This document shows, in pieces, positions 53,887 to 63,120 of a stretch of 64,000 bases of DNA. How positions within the stretch are numbered: position 1 is the stretch's first letter; every line of letters begins with the position of its first letter. The stretch covers positions 62,001 to 126,000 of the forward strand of contig NZ_PVTR01000001.1 in the NCBI RefSeq assembly GCF_003003005.1, given 5' to 3'. A program made the position numbers and the translations under genes. The notes below the pieces were generated by a model. The model made no database searches, was not told the DNA's origin, and worked only from the letters and a program-made list of their open reading frames with translations. Source of the stretch: Mongoliibacter ruber. GTDB taxonomy: Bacteria > Bacteroidota > Bacteroidia > Cytophagales > Cyclobacteriaceae.

Positions 53887-55302
53887 ATGAAGAAGCTCTT
53901 TTTCTCAGTCTATATGTTTCTCCTAGTTCTTGGAATACAACCTGCCAACTGCCAAACTGTTGAAGGTCAGTGGGAGGGAGTCCTCGAAGTGATGGGGACT
54001 AAATTGCCGCTGATTTTTAAGTTTGTACAAGAAGGTGACAGCTGGAAAGGTTCTATGGATAGTCCAAGCCAAGGGGCTAAAGGAATTGAGCTGTCTAAAG
54101 TCTTGATAGATGAAAACATGGTAGCTTTTGAAATTGCCGCTGCCAATATACAATACGAGGGGTTGCTACTCGGTGAAATGATCTCGGGTACATTTAAGCA
54201 GTCAGGAATGAGTTTCCCCTTGGACTTGAGCAAAATGTCAGACACTGAGAATGAGGATATACCATTGAATAGGCCACAGACCCCAAAAGAGCCATTTCCC
54301 TACTTTTCGGAAGATGTATCTTTCCAAAACACCAAAGAGGGAATTACCCTTGAAGGAACTTTGACCATACCTGATGGAGAAGGCCCTTTTCCCGCAGTGA
54401 TCTTGGTTACAGGATCTGGGCCTCAAGATCGAAATTCTACAATTTTTGATCATGAACCTTTTTTGGTCATCGCTGACTTTTTGAGTAGAAATGGAATAAT
54501 CGTTTTGAGGTATGACGAACGTGGTGTTGGTGAGTCAGACGGTGACTTCAGTACTGCAACCTCAGAAGATTTTAAAAATGATACCCAGTATGGTTTACAG
54601 TACTTAAGAGAACTTCCTCAAGTGCAAAAAGACAAAGTAGGTATGTTGGGTCATAGTGAAGGAGGAATGATCGCATGGATGTTGGCAGCTGAGAATCATA
54701 AAACGGCAGTGGATTTCATTATTGCACTGGCAGGACCTGTCGTAGAAATTCCAGACCTAATGGCCAAGCAAACGGAGGATATTTCGCGAAGTACTGGCAA
54801 TACACAAGAAATGGTCTCCCGTCAAGTAGCTATAAACCGGAAGTTTTATAATCTGATAAAGGAAAACGCCTCCTTGAGCGATATAAAATCAGCAATTCCT
54901 GATTTGGTGGATGAGGTGATCACTACTTACGATCTCCCAGATGAGGTAAAATTGCAGCAAAAAGAAGCGCTTTTGGCAACTTTGGAGGTCAGTCTCAATC
55001 CTTGGTTGGTATATTTTATTCAGTATATACCTGAAGAAGATATCCGCAAGATTGAAATCCCGGTATTTGCAGCTTTTGGCGGTAAAGACTTGCAGGTCAA
55101 TGCGGCTCAAAACGGGAATAAACTTATCGAACTGTTTGAAGGTAAAGAGGAGTTATTGAATCTTCAAGTATATGAAGATCTAAACCATCTTTTCCAAAAA
55201 GCTGACACGGGAGCGGTTGCCGAATACCAGGAAATTGAAGAAACCTTTAACCAACAAGTACTTGATGATATATTGGAGTTTATCAGAGAGTTAAAACGCT
55301 AA
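53887..55302 (+). CDS. Exported alpha/beta hydrolase (dienelactone/prolyl-type)
   Basis: A 471-residue protein from the ATG at 53887 (MKKLFFSVYMFLLVLG), signal peptide ending near CQT. An N-terminal beta-rich lipocalin-like domain (VEGQWEGVLEVMGTKLPLIF to about 120) precedes an alpha/beta hydrolase with LGHSEGG (Ser257), GGKDLQV (Asp401) and DLNHLFQ (His434). The oxyanion region is GSGPQDRNST. Proteins of this architecture are annotated as S9/peptidase-like or esterases. Part of the run of exported hydrolases. Confidence 0.85.
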   Translation: MKKLFFSVYMFLLVLGIQPANCQTVEGQWEGVLEVMGTKLPLIFKFVQEGDSWKGSMDSPSQGAKGIELSKVLIDENMVAFEIAAANIQYEGLLLGEMISGTFKQSGMSFPLDLSKMSDTENEDIPLNRPQTPKEPFPYFSEDVSFQNTKEGITLEGTLTIPDGEGPFPAVILVTGSGPQDRNSTIFDHEPFLVIADFLSRNGIIVLRYDERGVGESDGDFSTATSEDFKNDTQYGLQYLRELPQVQKDKVGMLGHSEGGMIAWMLAAENHKTAVDFIIALAGPVVEIPDLMAKQTEDISRSTGNTQEMVSRQVAINRKFYNLIKENASLSDIKSAIPDLVDEVITTYDLPDEVKLQQKEALLATLEVSLNPWLVYFIQYIPEEDIRKIEIPVFAAFGGKDLQVNAAQNGNKLIELFEGKEELLNLQVYEDLNHLFQKADTGAVAEYQEIEETFNQQVLDDILEFIRELKR

Positions 55303-55306
55303 TAAT

Positions 55307-55337
55307 GGTTTTTAAGAATTTCAAATTCTTAAAAACC
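55307..55337. terminator. AT-rich hairpin between convergent genes
   Basis: GGTTTTTAAGAATTT (55307-55321) pairs perfectly with AAATTCTTAAAAACC (55323-55337) around a C. Placed between the hydrolase and ggt stops, and likely a bidirectional end structure, although GC-poor. Confidence 0.6.
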
Positions 55338-57044
55338 CACAGCCTTATCGTCTCCTCTCCAGTCTGCTCCACCTTCTAATTTCCCATCAGGCAAAACCAA
55401 TATCGCATCTACCTTTCCCAGAATGGGAGTGTAACCTTCATTAATTTGGTATCCTTTTTCCTTTAGAATTTCCAAAGTCCCGACTGAAAATCCATTGGGT
55501 TCAAAGTTGACATAATCCGGTAGCCACTGATGGTGAAACCGAGGAGCATTTACCGCTTCTTGCATGCTCATGTCAAATTCTACTACATTGAGAATGGTCT
55601 GCAAAACAGAGGTAATAATGGTTGAACCTCCGGGAGTTCCCACAACCATAAATAATTCGCCATTTTTTTCCAATAAAGTAGGAGTCATTGAGCTCAGCAT
55701 TCTCTTCTGGGGAACAATTGCATTGGCATCAGCACCGATTAAGCCAAACATATTGGGAACACCTGTTTTGGCACTGAAATCATCCATTTCATTGTTGAAG
55801 AAAAAACCTAATTCATCAGAATAGAGCTTTGAACCATAGGCCCCATTCAGGGTGGTGGTAATGGCTGCAGCATTGCCAAATTGGTCTACAATTGAATAAT
55901 GAGTAGTTTCATCACTTTCTACGATCTGTATGCTTCCTTCCCTTATATCGCTGGAAAGACTAGCTTTATTGGGGTTGAAATCAGCTATTCGCGAACGTAA
56001 GTAGTCCTTAGAAATCAATTCTTTAACAGGAATATCCACAAAGTCAGGATCTCCTAGGAAAAAATTCCTGTCCGCGTAAGCCCTTCTTTCCGCTTCAGTC
56101 AATATTTGAATGTATTCAGGACTATTATGCTCCATAGATGCAAGATCAAAATCTTCCAACATTCCGAGAATTTGGGCTAAAGTAACCCCACCACTACTTG
56201 GTGGTGCCATAGAAACAACGGTAAATTCTTTATAAGGAAAAGTGATAGGATCTCTCCATTTTGCTTCATACGCTTCAAGGTCTTCTAGCGTAATGATGCC
56301 GCCATTTGATTGGATAAAATCAGCAATTTTCTGGGCTGTTTCTCCCTTATAAAACTCGTCCCTTCCGTTTTCGGAGATTTTTCTAATAGTATTGGCCAGT
56401 GCAGGATACTTGATGGTATCCCCTTCATTAAAGGGCTGTGCAAAAAAAGTATTCTCTCCATTGACTTGTATAAAATTCTGCCTGTTGTTAGCCAACCTTT
56501 GCGCTTGATTTTTGGTAACTACCACGCCCTTTTCTGCTAATTTGATGACAGGAGCTAAAATTTCTTCTATGGGTAAGGTCCCTAATTTCTCATGTACTGC
56601 AAAAATGCCAGCTATGGTACCGGGTACTCCCACAGCCATAGCGCCTAAGGTACTCAAACCCGGAATTACTTCTCCATTTTCATCCAAGTACATATCTCTA
56701 CTAGCCGCAAGAGGTGCTTTTTCCCTGTAATCTATACTTCCTATACTGCCATCAGCAAGTCTATAGACCATGAATCCACCACCACCAAGATTGCCGGCAA
56801 ATGGAAAAGCTACTGCCAAAGCCAATTCAGTTGCTACCATTGCATCAAAAGCATTCCCGCCTTTTTGAAGGATCTGAAGACCAATTGCAGAAGCCTCTTC
56901 TCTTGCGGTGACTACAATTGCATTTTCGACAATGAGTCCTCTGACTTTCTGATCCTTATCCAGTGAGCTGGTACAGGAAACAAAAATCATCAAAAACAAA
57001 AAGAAGAAGCTCAAGCCTCTTCTTCCCATATTTACAATAGTCAT
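55329..57044 (-). CDS. ggt: Gamma-glutamyltransferase
   Basis: A 571-residue lipoprotein (FVSC at about residue 24). GGT features: AIVVTAREEASAIGLQILQKGGNAFDA near the N-terminus, NLGGGGFMVYRL, the autoprocessing Thr of TTHYSIVDQFGN (about residue 380) that begins the small subunit, and GTPGGSTIITSVLQ. It cleaves glutathione or gamma-glutamyl peptides in the periplasm. The start overlaps the S9 peptidase stop by essentially 1 bp (57044/57046), suggesting one operon. A nearby ATG at 57029 is an alternative. Confidence 0.94.
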   Translation of the reverse strand: MTIVNMGRRGLSFFFLFLMIFVSCTSSLDKDQKVRGLIVENAIVVTAREEASAIGLQILQKGGNAFDAMVATELALAVAFPFAGNLGGGGFMVYRLADGSIGSIDYREKAPLAASRDMYLDENGEVIPGLSTLGAMAVGVPGTIAGIFAVHEKLGTLPIEEILAPVIKLAEKGVVVTKNQAQRLANNRQNFIQVNGENTFFAQPFNEGDTIKYPALANTIRKISENGRDEFYKGETAQKIADFIQSNGGIITLEDLEAYEAKWRDPITFPYKEFTVVSMAPPSSGGVTLAQILGMLEDFDLASMEHNSPEYIQILTEAERRAYADRNFFLGDPDFVDIPVKELISKDYLRSRIADFNPNKASLSSDIREGSIQIVESDETTHYSIVDQFGNAAAITTTLNGAYGSKLYSDELGFFFNNEMDDFSAKTGVPNMFGLIGADANAIVPQKRMLSSMTPTLLEKNGELFMVVGTPGGSTIITSVLQTILNVVEFDMSMQEAVNAPRFHHQWLPDYVNFEPNGFSVGTLEILKEKGYQINEGYTPILGKVDAILVLPDGKLEGGADWRGDDKAVGF

Positions 57045-57045
57045 A

Positions 57046-59403
57046 TTAATCTAATAAAGTATCATTAAATAGTTTCAATATCCTTTTGTACTCGTCAGTC
57101 CAACTGCTTGGTTCGACGAAGCCATGGTCCTCAACCGGATAAACTGCCATTTCCCAATTGTCTTTGCCAAGCTCGATCAGGATCTGAGCAAGCCTTACCA
57201 CGTCTTGGAAATGTACATTGACGTCCAACATGCCATGAGCTATCAATAAGTTGCCTTGTAATCCATCTGCAAAATAAATGGGAGAGGACCTTTTGTATGC
57301 GATGGGGTCATTGAAAGGTTCATTTAGAATATTAGAAGTATAACCGTGATTATAATGAGCCCAATCCGTTACGGATCTCAGGGCAGCTCCTGAAGTAAAT
57401 GTCTCTGCTTCATTGAACAAAGCCATCAAGGTGATAAAACCACCATAACTTCCGCCATAGATACCGATTTTGTCTTCCTGTACATTATGGTTTTCTTTCA
57501 AATACTTAGCCCCATCTACTTGGTCTGAAAGATCCAACCCTCCCATGTGTCTGTAGATTGCTGTTCGCCAATCTCGGCCATATCCAGCGGATCCTCTGTA
57601 ATCTATATCCAAAACTGTATATCCAAGGTCGGTCAAAAGGTTATGGAACATGTATTCCCTAAAGTAACTGGACCACCACTTATGGACATTTTGAAGGTAT
57701 CCAGCGCCATGGACAAATATAACAGCAGCCCCATTCCTATTGCGCTGAGAAGGTTTGTATAGTCTGGCAGGCACCTGAGTCCCATCTTGTGCTGCAAAAG
57801 TGATCAACTCAGGGTCTCTCCAATCGTAGGCTTTGAACTCATCGCTCAGTCCTTCTGTCAATTGCTTGGGTTCGGCCCCAGGTTCATTTGCTTGAAGGAA
57901 CAATTCCCAAGGCTTGTTGCTGTATGAATATAAGATTGCTATGTTTTTTTCATCAGGGGAAAGGCTTACATCGTTATTCCCTGTCATTGTTGTCAGTTTT
58001 TCCAACGGACCACCATTAATAGGCATCATATAGAGGTGTCTTTCACCAGGATGAACTTCCGATGTGGTCAGGTACCAAAATTTACCATCATTTGAAATTT
58101 TTGGATTGAAAACTTCAAAAATGCCTTTGGTCAATTGCCTTTTGGTACCGCTTCGCACATCCAAAATATAAAGATGTGAATACCCAGAAGCCTCAGATTG
58201 AAAGTATATATTCTTGTCATCAGGCAACCATCCGAAAACTGCATTTCCCCAAGAACCACCTATTCCCGGTCCTGCTATCCAGGCTTCATCCCTCTGTCTG
58301 TCTAAGTTTTTGAGCTCACCTGTGTTCAAGTCAAGCAAGGAAATCCATCGGTCTTTGTTGTCATTGGAATAACCATTTACAACAGCATACTTTCCATCAG
58401 AAGAAAAATATGGCCCTGTCAATACCAATTCCCTCTCTTTTTCCTCCCACTCTTTGTCAGGATAATCTTTAACATAGTCGGGCAGGTCCTTGATACCAGG
58501 CAATTTGGATGAATCGACAGTGTAGACTGTGTCCTTATCTAAATTGTAGATAGCCATTTCCACTTTCATTGGATCATCACCAACCTTTGTTCTGGTATTG
58601 ATTTCAGTGGTATATCCGGATATATGCGAGTAATCTGGAACTATAGTCCGCTTGTTTTCAGCTCTGGTAATCAGCGAAAAAGTAACAAACTTCTCATCAG
58701 GTGATAATTGCAGATTGTTGACTACTTTTTTGCCTGTGTAAAAAGTAAAGGGTTCAGTTTCTTTAGTAGCTTCTAAATAGCTTTTGGTCTCTTCTTTTTT
58801 CTCTTCTCTTTCTCTAACCACGCCCAAAAGTTCTCTGTTGTCATTTTTTAGCCACTCGTCTTTTTGTGATAAGCTAGGTTCAGATTCTTTGGGCTTTTCT
58901 CCTGATTTGATAAAAGTAGTCCTTTCCAGTTTTCCCTTATCTATATCAAAAACGTAAATGTTGGAATTCATGACAAATGAAATCCTATTTTCATTTTTTA
59001 AAAATTTGGCATTTGATATTCCTTCTCCAAGAGAAACAAGCACTATTTTTTCATCCTTGACAATATCGTATAGAATCAGATCTCCTTTTTGAGTGAAGAT
59101 TTTTTTAGTTTTCCCCTTGTTTGAGTGAGCGTTTGAAGGAATTCGATTCCTTTGTTCAGATAGCCCAACTTTTTCGATTTTATCAGGATTACTGATATGG
59201 ATTTTGTAAAGGGAATCACCGGGATGATTTTCAGGATTGTAGTTAAAGTAAATAACCTTTCCTTTTTCATCCCAAGAAACATTGGATGGAAAATTACCCA
59301 TCCATTTGGGATCTTGCATAATCTGATCTACCGACAGATTTTGAGCATAGATACTTTGAAATGAAAATAGGGAGAGGATCAGTAGTAAACTGTATCTTTT
59401 CAT
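57046..59403 (-). CDS. S9 prolyl oligopeptidase/dipeptidyl peptidase
   Basis: A 785-residue exported serine peptidase: signal peptide (MKRYSLLLILSLFSFQSIYA), a beta-propeller (about 60-520) with the DIDKGK and SPDEKFVTFSL blades, then an alpha/beta hydrolase domain: GGSYGG (Ser652), LDVNVH (Asp727) and VEDHGF (His760). Close in design to Bacteroidota S9 peptidases that clip dipeptides from the N-terminus after Pro/Ala. Forms a pair with ggt, suggesting peptide or glutathione breakdown in the periplasm. Confidence 0.93.
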   Translation of the reverse strand: MKRYSLLLILSLFSFQSIYAQNLSVDQIMQDPKWMGNFPSNVSWDEKGKVIYFNYNPENHPGDSLYKIHISNPDKIEKVGLSEQRNRIPSNAHSNKGKTKKIFTQKGDLILYDIVKDEKIVLVSLGEGISNAKFLKNENRISFVMNSNIYVFDIDKGKLERTTFIKSGEKPKESEPSLSQKDEWLKNDNRELLGVVREREEKKEETKSYLEATKETEPFTFYTGKKVVNNLQLSPDEKFVTFSLITRAENKRTIVPDYSHISGYTTEINTRTKVGDDPMKVEMAIYNLDKDTVYTVDSSKLPGIKDLPDYVKDYPDKEWEEKERELVLTGPYFSSDGKYAVVNGYSNDNKDRWISLLDLNTGELKNLDRQRDEAWIAGPGIGGSWGNAVFGWLPDDKNIYFQSEASGYSHLYILDVRSGTKRQLTKGIFEVFNPKISNDGKFWYLTTSEVHPGERHLYMMPINGGPLEKLTTMTGNNDVSLSPDEKNIAILYSYSNKPWELFLQANEPGAEPKQLTEGLSDEFKAYDWRDPELITFAAQDGTQVPARLYKPSQRNRNGAAVIFVHGAGYLQNVHKWWSSYFREYMFHNLLTDLGYTVLDIDYRGSAGYGRDWRTAIYRHMGGLDLSDQVDGAKYLKENHNVQEDKIGIYGGSYGGFITLMALFNEAETFTSGAALRSVTDWAHYNHGYTSNILNEPFNDPIAYKRSSPIYFADGLQGNLLIAHGMLDVNVHFQDVVRLAQILIELGKDNWEMAVYPVEDHGFVEPSSWTDEYKRILKLFNDTLLD

Positions 59404-59485
59404 AGAAATAAAATTTGCACAAATATGGAATAAAGTACCTGAAGTGTACAGAAAAAAAGTATGTATGGAAGAATAAAAGTGTGAA

Positions 59486-59818
59486 TTAAAAGCTTTCTAA
59501 AAAAGTCTTGAGCTCTTTTTCAATAATTTCAATTTGCTTCAGCAACTCTTGATATGTACTATGGGAATTTTCAAGGTCGCCTTCAATCTGCTCTAATAGT
59601 TTTCTTGTTTTCATGGCACCAACATAACTCATGCTCGGTTTGGCTTTGTGACATTTCTTTTTAATAACCGCGAAATCCTCTTTTTTGTAGTAAGGTTCAA
59701 GCAACTTGAGGTCATGCAGATTTGTATCGATGATGATCTGGATCATCTCGCGCAACATTTCTTCATCGTCGTCGCCAAAATACTGAATAATGGTCTGCGG
59801 GCTTATTAATTGGTACAT
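59486..59818 (-). CDS. Orphan Hpt domain protein
   Basis: A 110-residue, all-helical phosphotransfer protein. Its His57 is in KKKCHKAKPSMSYVGA, matching the HxxKG/P block of Hpt domains. No kinase or receiver domain is adjacent. It may serve a phosphorelay such as hybrid histidine kinases elsewhere. Divergent from the small ORF at 60059. Confidence 0.85.
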   Translation of the reverse strand: MYQLISPQTIIQYFGDDDEEMLREMIQIIIDTNLHDLKLLEPYYKKEDFAVIKKKCHKAKPSMSYVGAMKTRKLLEQIEGDLENSHSTYQELLKQIEIIEKELKTFLESF

Positions 59819-60058
59819 GAAAACATTTATTATAAAGAATAATGTATCTTTTACACAAGAATATGCATTTTACTTAAGAATTCGAAAGTTAATGGATTTT
59901 TTTTCAAATATAATATTTGTATTGAATAAATTAAATCTTAATCCTTAAGTAGACACCTTAATTAATAATTTGGAATGTATAGTTTTTTATAGTCTGGCTA
60001 AAACTTAATTTCGGGGTTTCAAACTGTTTAACCACTTCACAAGTTAGACTAAAATATT

Positions 60059-60220
60059 ATGAATAAAAATAAGCTAGTATTCCTGATTCTTGCAATCCTT
60101 TTTCTTTTGGTTATGTTGTACATAGGATATGACATTTCCAGCAGGACAACCTTTCCAGGTTCTAAAGGAAACCTTAAGGAGAGAATTGCACCATCAGATA
60201 GTCTAAAAACCAATGAGTAA
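60059..60220 (+). CDS. Small membrane protein
   Basis: A 53-residue ORF (MNKNKLVFLILAILFLLVMLY...) with one strong transmembrane segment followed by a charged, Ser-rich cytoplasmic or periplasmic tail. It overlaps the DUF2452 start by 8 bp (ATG at 60213 inside its last codons), so translation is probably coupled. No family recognised. Confidence 0.65.
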   Translation: MNKNKLVFLILAILFLLVMLYIGYDISSRTTFPGSKGNLKERIAPSDSLKTNE

Positions 60221-60674
60221 AAAAGAAAAAATTGATATTGACAAAATTGACCTTGACAAGATGAAGGAGATGACTACAGATAAGCCTGGTCTTCTCCCGT
60301 ACGCACATCAGTCAGGAAGTGCCATTATCAAGCCAGAAGACAAGGGTAAAATTACCGGTAGAGCAGTATCTGCAATGCATTCGCAGACTGATATGCAAAT
60401 GTCTCAGATTTACAAGCAGATGCAATTATTGGCTGATCAGGCAAAGGCAATCAAAAATAGGGTAGAGGTATCAGAAAGGATTTACCAAACACCGATGAAT
60501 TTTGAACCATTGATCAATCATCACTATTTTTTATATCAAAAGGATGATGAATCAGACTTTTTGAGCATGGTAGCTCCTGAAGAGTGGGGTAGGAAGAAAA
60601 GGTTTCTTAGCTTTGTAGCTGAAGTTAAACTTTTGGCCGACCATACATGGGAAATTATTCGGCAAGGAGAATAA
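60213..60674 (+). CDS. DUF2452 protein
   Basis: A 153-residue cytoplasmic protein. DUF2452 features: LPYAHQSGSAIIKPEDKGKI, ISQIYKQMQLLADQAKAIK, and FEPLINHHYFLYQK. Function unknown; the family is conserved in Bacteroidota. It is coupled to the small membrane protein upstream and is followed by a hypothetical gene after 9 bp. Confidence 0.82.
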   Translation: MSKKEKIDIDKIDLDKMKEMTTDKPGLLPYAHQSGSAIIKPEDKGKITGRAVSAMHSQTDMQMSQIYKQMQLLADQAKAIKNRVEVSERIYQTPMNFEPLINHHYFLYQKDDESDFLSMVAPEEWGRKKRFLSFVAEVKLLADHTWEIIRQGE

Positions 60675-60683
60675 AATGATCAA

Positions 60684-61328
60684 ATGCATCTACTTAAAGT
60701 ACAAAACCTGATACAGGTAATTTCATTAGAAATTGAAGACATTGAGATTGACTTTCAGCTTGAGGTAAATGGTAAATACCTAGAAGGAAAAGGTGAAAAA
60801 TTACTGGATGGAATTTTCCAATCATTGAATGGAAATGGTAAACTGCCACTTTTGGAAAGACTCAAATTCGATTTTAAAATCAATCGGTTTTTATTCCTGT
60901 ATGATGATGAAGTTCATTTTAATAGATATAGGTTAAATACCTTTAAAACAGATCTTTATGATACTTTTTCTTTTCAATGGTTGGAGTCATACAAGCGCCT
61001 CTGTAGAACTTACGAAAGGGACTGCATGAAAGCGGGTATGCAGGAAAGAATCTGGAATGGTCCACCAATAGCTTCAAAGGTTTTTGGTAAAAGCGAGGAA
61101 TTTGGTGACTTAAGTGGCAATGGATCTTCAGGATGGAAACTTAATGCTTATAATGATGCCCAATATGACCTTTTGAGTAGGTTACATGGCTATAAAATGG
61201 TTAGGATTCCACAATATGAAACATTGATGATTGGAGGGAGTCTCAAAAAAGTAGATGATCTTTTGAGAAATCCAAAAGAGGAACATCAAAAAGGTATAGT
61301 GAATTGGCTAAAGAGAAAAATGGAGTAA
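60684..61328 (+). CDS. Hypothetical protein
   Basis: A 214-residue protein I do not recognise. No signal or membrane segment. Notable features are an Arg/Lys/aromatic patch (WLESYKRLCRTYERDCMKAG) and WNGPPIASKVFGKSEEFGD, which is near an acidic loop. It follows the DUF2452 gene by 9 bp, suggesting an operon, and ends in a terminator. Confidence 0.6.
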   Translation: MHLLKVQNLIQVISLEIEDIEIDFQLEVNGKYLEGKGEKLLDGIFQSLNGNGKLPLLERLKFDFKINRFLFLYDDEVHFNRYRLNTFKTDLYDTFSFQWLESYKRLCRTYERDCMKAGMQERIWNGPPIASKVFGKSEEFGDLSGNGSSGWKLNAYNDAQYDLLSRLHGYKMVRIPQYETLMIGGSLKKVDDLLRNPKEEHQKGIVNWLKRKME

Positions 61329-61357
61329 AAGCCTTGGCAGTTTTGCCAAGGCTTTTA
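61326..61357 (+). terminator. Terminator after the DUF2452 operon
   Basis: TAAAAGCCTTGGCA (61326-61339) and TGCCAAGGCTTTTA (61344-61357) form a perfect 14-bp stem with a GTTT loop. The upstream stop codon is in its left arm. Bidirectional. Confidence 0.88.
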
Positions 61358-61368
61358 CTATTTATAAG

Positions 61369-61986
61369 TCAGGCAAATAATCCATACATTTCCCTGTCTA
61401 CTTTCTGAACAATACCTGAAAAATCTTCAGGATGGGCCACAAAATCCAGTTCGTTTACATCAACAATCAACAATTTTCCTTTGTCATATGAGCTTATCCA
61501 ATCTTCATAATGGCTGTTAAGATTTTTTAAGTAATCGATTCGAATAGAGTTTTCATAGTCTCTTCCTCTTTTTTCAATCTGACCGACTAGTTTTGGAATG
61601 TCAGCCTTTAGGTATATCAAAAGGTCAGGAGCCTTGACATAATTGATCATTGAGTCAAATAAGGCGAGATAATTGGAATAATCTCTGTCAGATATCAGCT
61701 TAGATTTATGAAGATTTGCTGCAAAAATGTAAGCATCTTCATAAATCGTCCTGTCCTGAATGACAGATAATCCGCTATCTCTGATTCGCTTGATTTGGTT
61801 AAATCTGCTGTTCAGGAAATAAACCTGAAGGTGAAACGACCAGCGTTTCATGTCCTCATAGAAGTCGGCCAAGTAAGGGTTGTTGTCTACTGCTTCCAGT
61901 TCGGCATTCCAACCATAATGTTTTGCCAATTTTGTAGTCAGAGTGGTTTTTCCACTGCCGATATTTCCAGACACTGCTATATGCAT
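61369..61986 (-). CDS. Deoxynucleoside kinase (dAK/dCK type)
   Basis: A 205-residue kinase. P-loop SGNIGSGKTT (6-15), the DRTIYEDAYIF stretch (the DRS/E-like motif), and a lid Arg region around RGRDYENSIRIDYL. It phosphorylates deoxyadenosine or deoxycytidine for salvage. Monocistronic, with a terminator from its neighbour close by. Confidence 0.9.
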   Translation of the reverse strand: MHIAVSGNIGSGKTTLTTKLAKHYGWNAELEAVDNNPYLADFYEDMKRWSFHLQVYFLNSRFNQIKRIRDSGLSVIQDRTIYEDAYIFAANLHKSKLISDRDYSNYLALFDSMINYVKAPDLLIYLKADIPKLVGQIEKRGRDYENSIRIDYLKNLNSHYEDWISSYDKGKLLIVDVNELDFVAHPEDFSGIVQKVDREMYGLFA

Positions 61987-62029
61987 ATTGATAAATTATA
62001 AACTTGATGTCTACTATATAATGAAAAGA

Positions 62030-62061
62030 AAGCCTGACAAGTTTCAAAAATTGTCAGGCTT
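62030..62061 (-). terminator. Terminator after the 3-hydroxybutyryl-CoA dehydrogenase gene
   Basis: AAGCCTGACAA (62030-62040) pairs with TTGTCAGGCTT (62051-62061), loop of 10. Read on the minus strand, the stem is followed by TTCTTTT, a poor U-tract, about 25 bp after the stop. Confidence 0.7.
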
Positions 62062-62086
62062 CCATTTTTATGATGAAAATTGAAAT

Positions 62087-62974
62087 TTATTTAAATCTTT
62101 CCGAAACTACCAATTCTTTGCTACCAGGGGTATACTTATAAAATCCTTCACCTGTTTTCGCTCCTTTATACCCTGCTTCCACCATATTCACTAATAATGG
62201 GCATGGTGCATATTTTGGATTCCCAAACCCATCATGAAGTACCTTGAGAATTGACAAACAAACATCAAGACCAATAAAATCAGCCAATTGAAGCGGACCC
62301 ATTGGATGTGCCATCCCCAGTTTCATGACCGTATCTATTTCTTCTATACCTGCCACGCCTTCATAAAGGGTATAAATTGCCTCATTGATCATTGGCATCA
62401 AAATCCTGTTTGCAACAAAGCCAGGATAATCATTGACTTCGACAGGTGCTTTGTTCAATCCTTTGGACAGTTCCATGATCTGATTTGTAACTTCATCTGA
62501 AGTCGCATACCCTCTGATCACTTCAACCAGTTTCATGACCGGAACTGGGTTCATGAAGTGCATACCTATTACTTTATCGGGTCTTTCGGTGACAGCTCCT
62601 ATTTTGGTAATACTTATAGAAGAGGTGTTACTGGATAGAATGCAGTTTTCGGGTGTGTATTTGTCAAGTTTCCTAAAGAGGTCAAGCTTGATGTCAATTT
62701 TTTCTGTGGCGGCTTCTACTACCAAATCTGCATCTTTAACTCCATCCTCTAAAGACGTAAAAATCTTAATTCTTTCCATGGAAGCTGTTTTTTCAGCTTC
62801 ATCAATCAACCCTTTGGAAACTTGCCTGTCCATATTTTTGCGAATGGTAGCAATTGCTTTTTCCAGGGCATTGGCCGATATATCGACTAAAGAAACTGAA
62901 TATCCAAACTGGGCAAAAACATGTGCAATTCCGTTGCCCATCGTTCCGGAACCTATCACTGATATATTTTTCAT
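62087..62974 (-). CDS. hbd: 3-hydroxybutyryl-CoA dehydrogenase
   Basis: A 295-residue NAD-dependent enzyme from the ATG at 62974 (MKNISVIGSGTMGNGIAHVF). A longer frame to 63034 adds a non-matching 20 residues. GxGxxG, SNTSSISIT, GMHFMNPVPVMKLVEVI, DYPGFVANRILMP and GEGFYKY are all as in Hbd/PaaH. It interconverts 3-hydroxybutyryl-CoA and acetoacetyl-CoA, with an intact substrate block, in contrast to the paralogue at 20316. Confidence 0.95.
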   Translation of the reverse strand: MKNISVIGSGTMGNGIAHVFAQFGYSVSLVDISANALEKAIATIRKNMDRQVSKGLIDEAEKTASMERIKIFTSLEDGVKDADLVVEAATEKIDIKLDLFRKLDKYTPENCILSSNTSSISITKIGAVTERPDKVIGMHFMNPVPVMKLVEVIRGYATSDEVTNQIMELSKGLNKAPVEVNDYPGFVANRILMPMINEAIYTLYEGVAGIEEIDTVMKLGMAHPMGPLQLADFIGLDVCLSILKVLHDGFGNPKYAPCPLLVNMVEAGYKGAKTGEGFYKYTPGSKELVVSERFK

Positions 62975-63120
62975 TTTTATTTTGGGTTTAGTATTTAAAG
63001 TAGAAACTCGGCAGGACAATTTTTGTATACCCACACTTAAAATATATTTCTAGGCTCAAATCTAGCCCGAATAAGAAGCAATTCCAATTTCACTTGTCAT
63101 AAAATCCTTACCTTTAAGGC

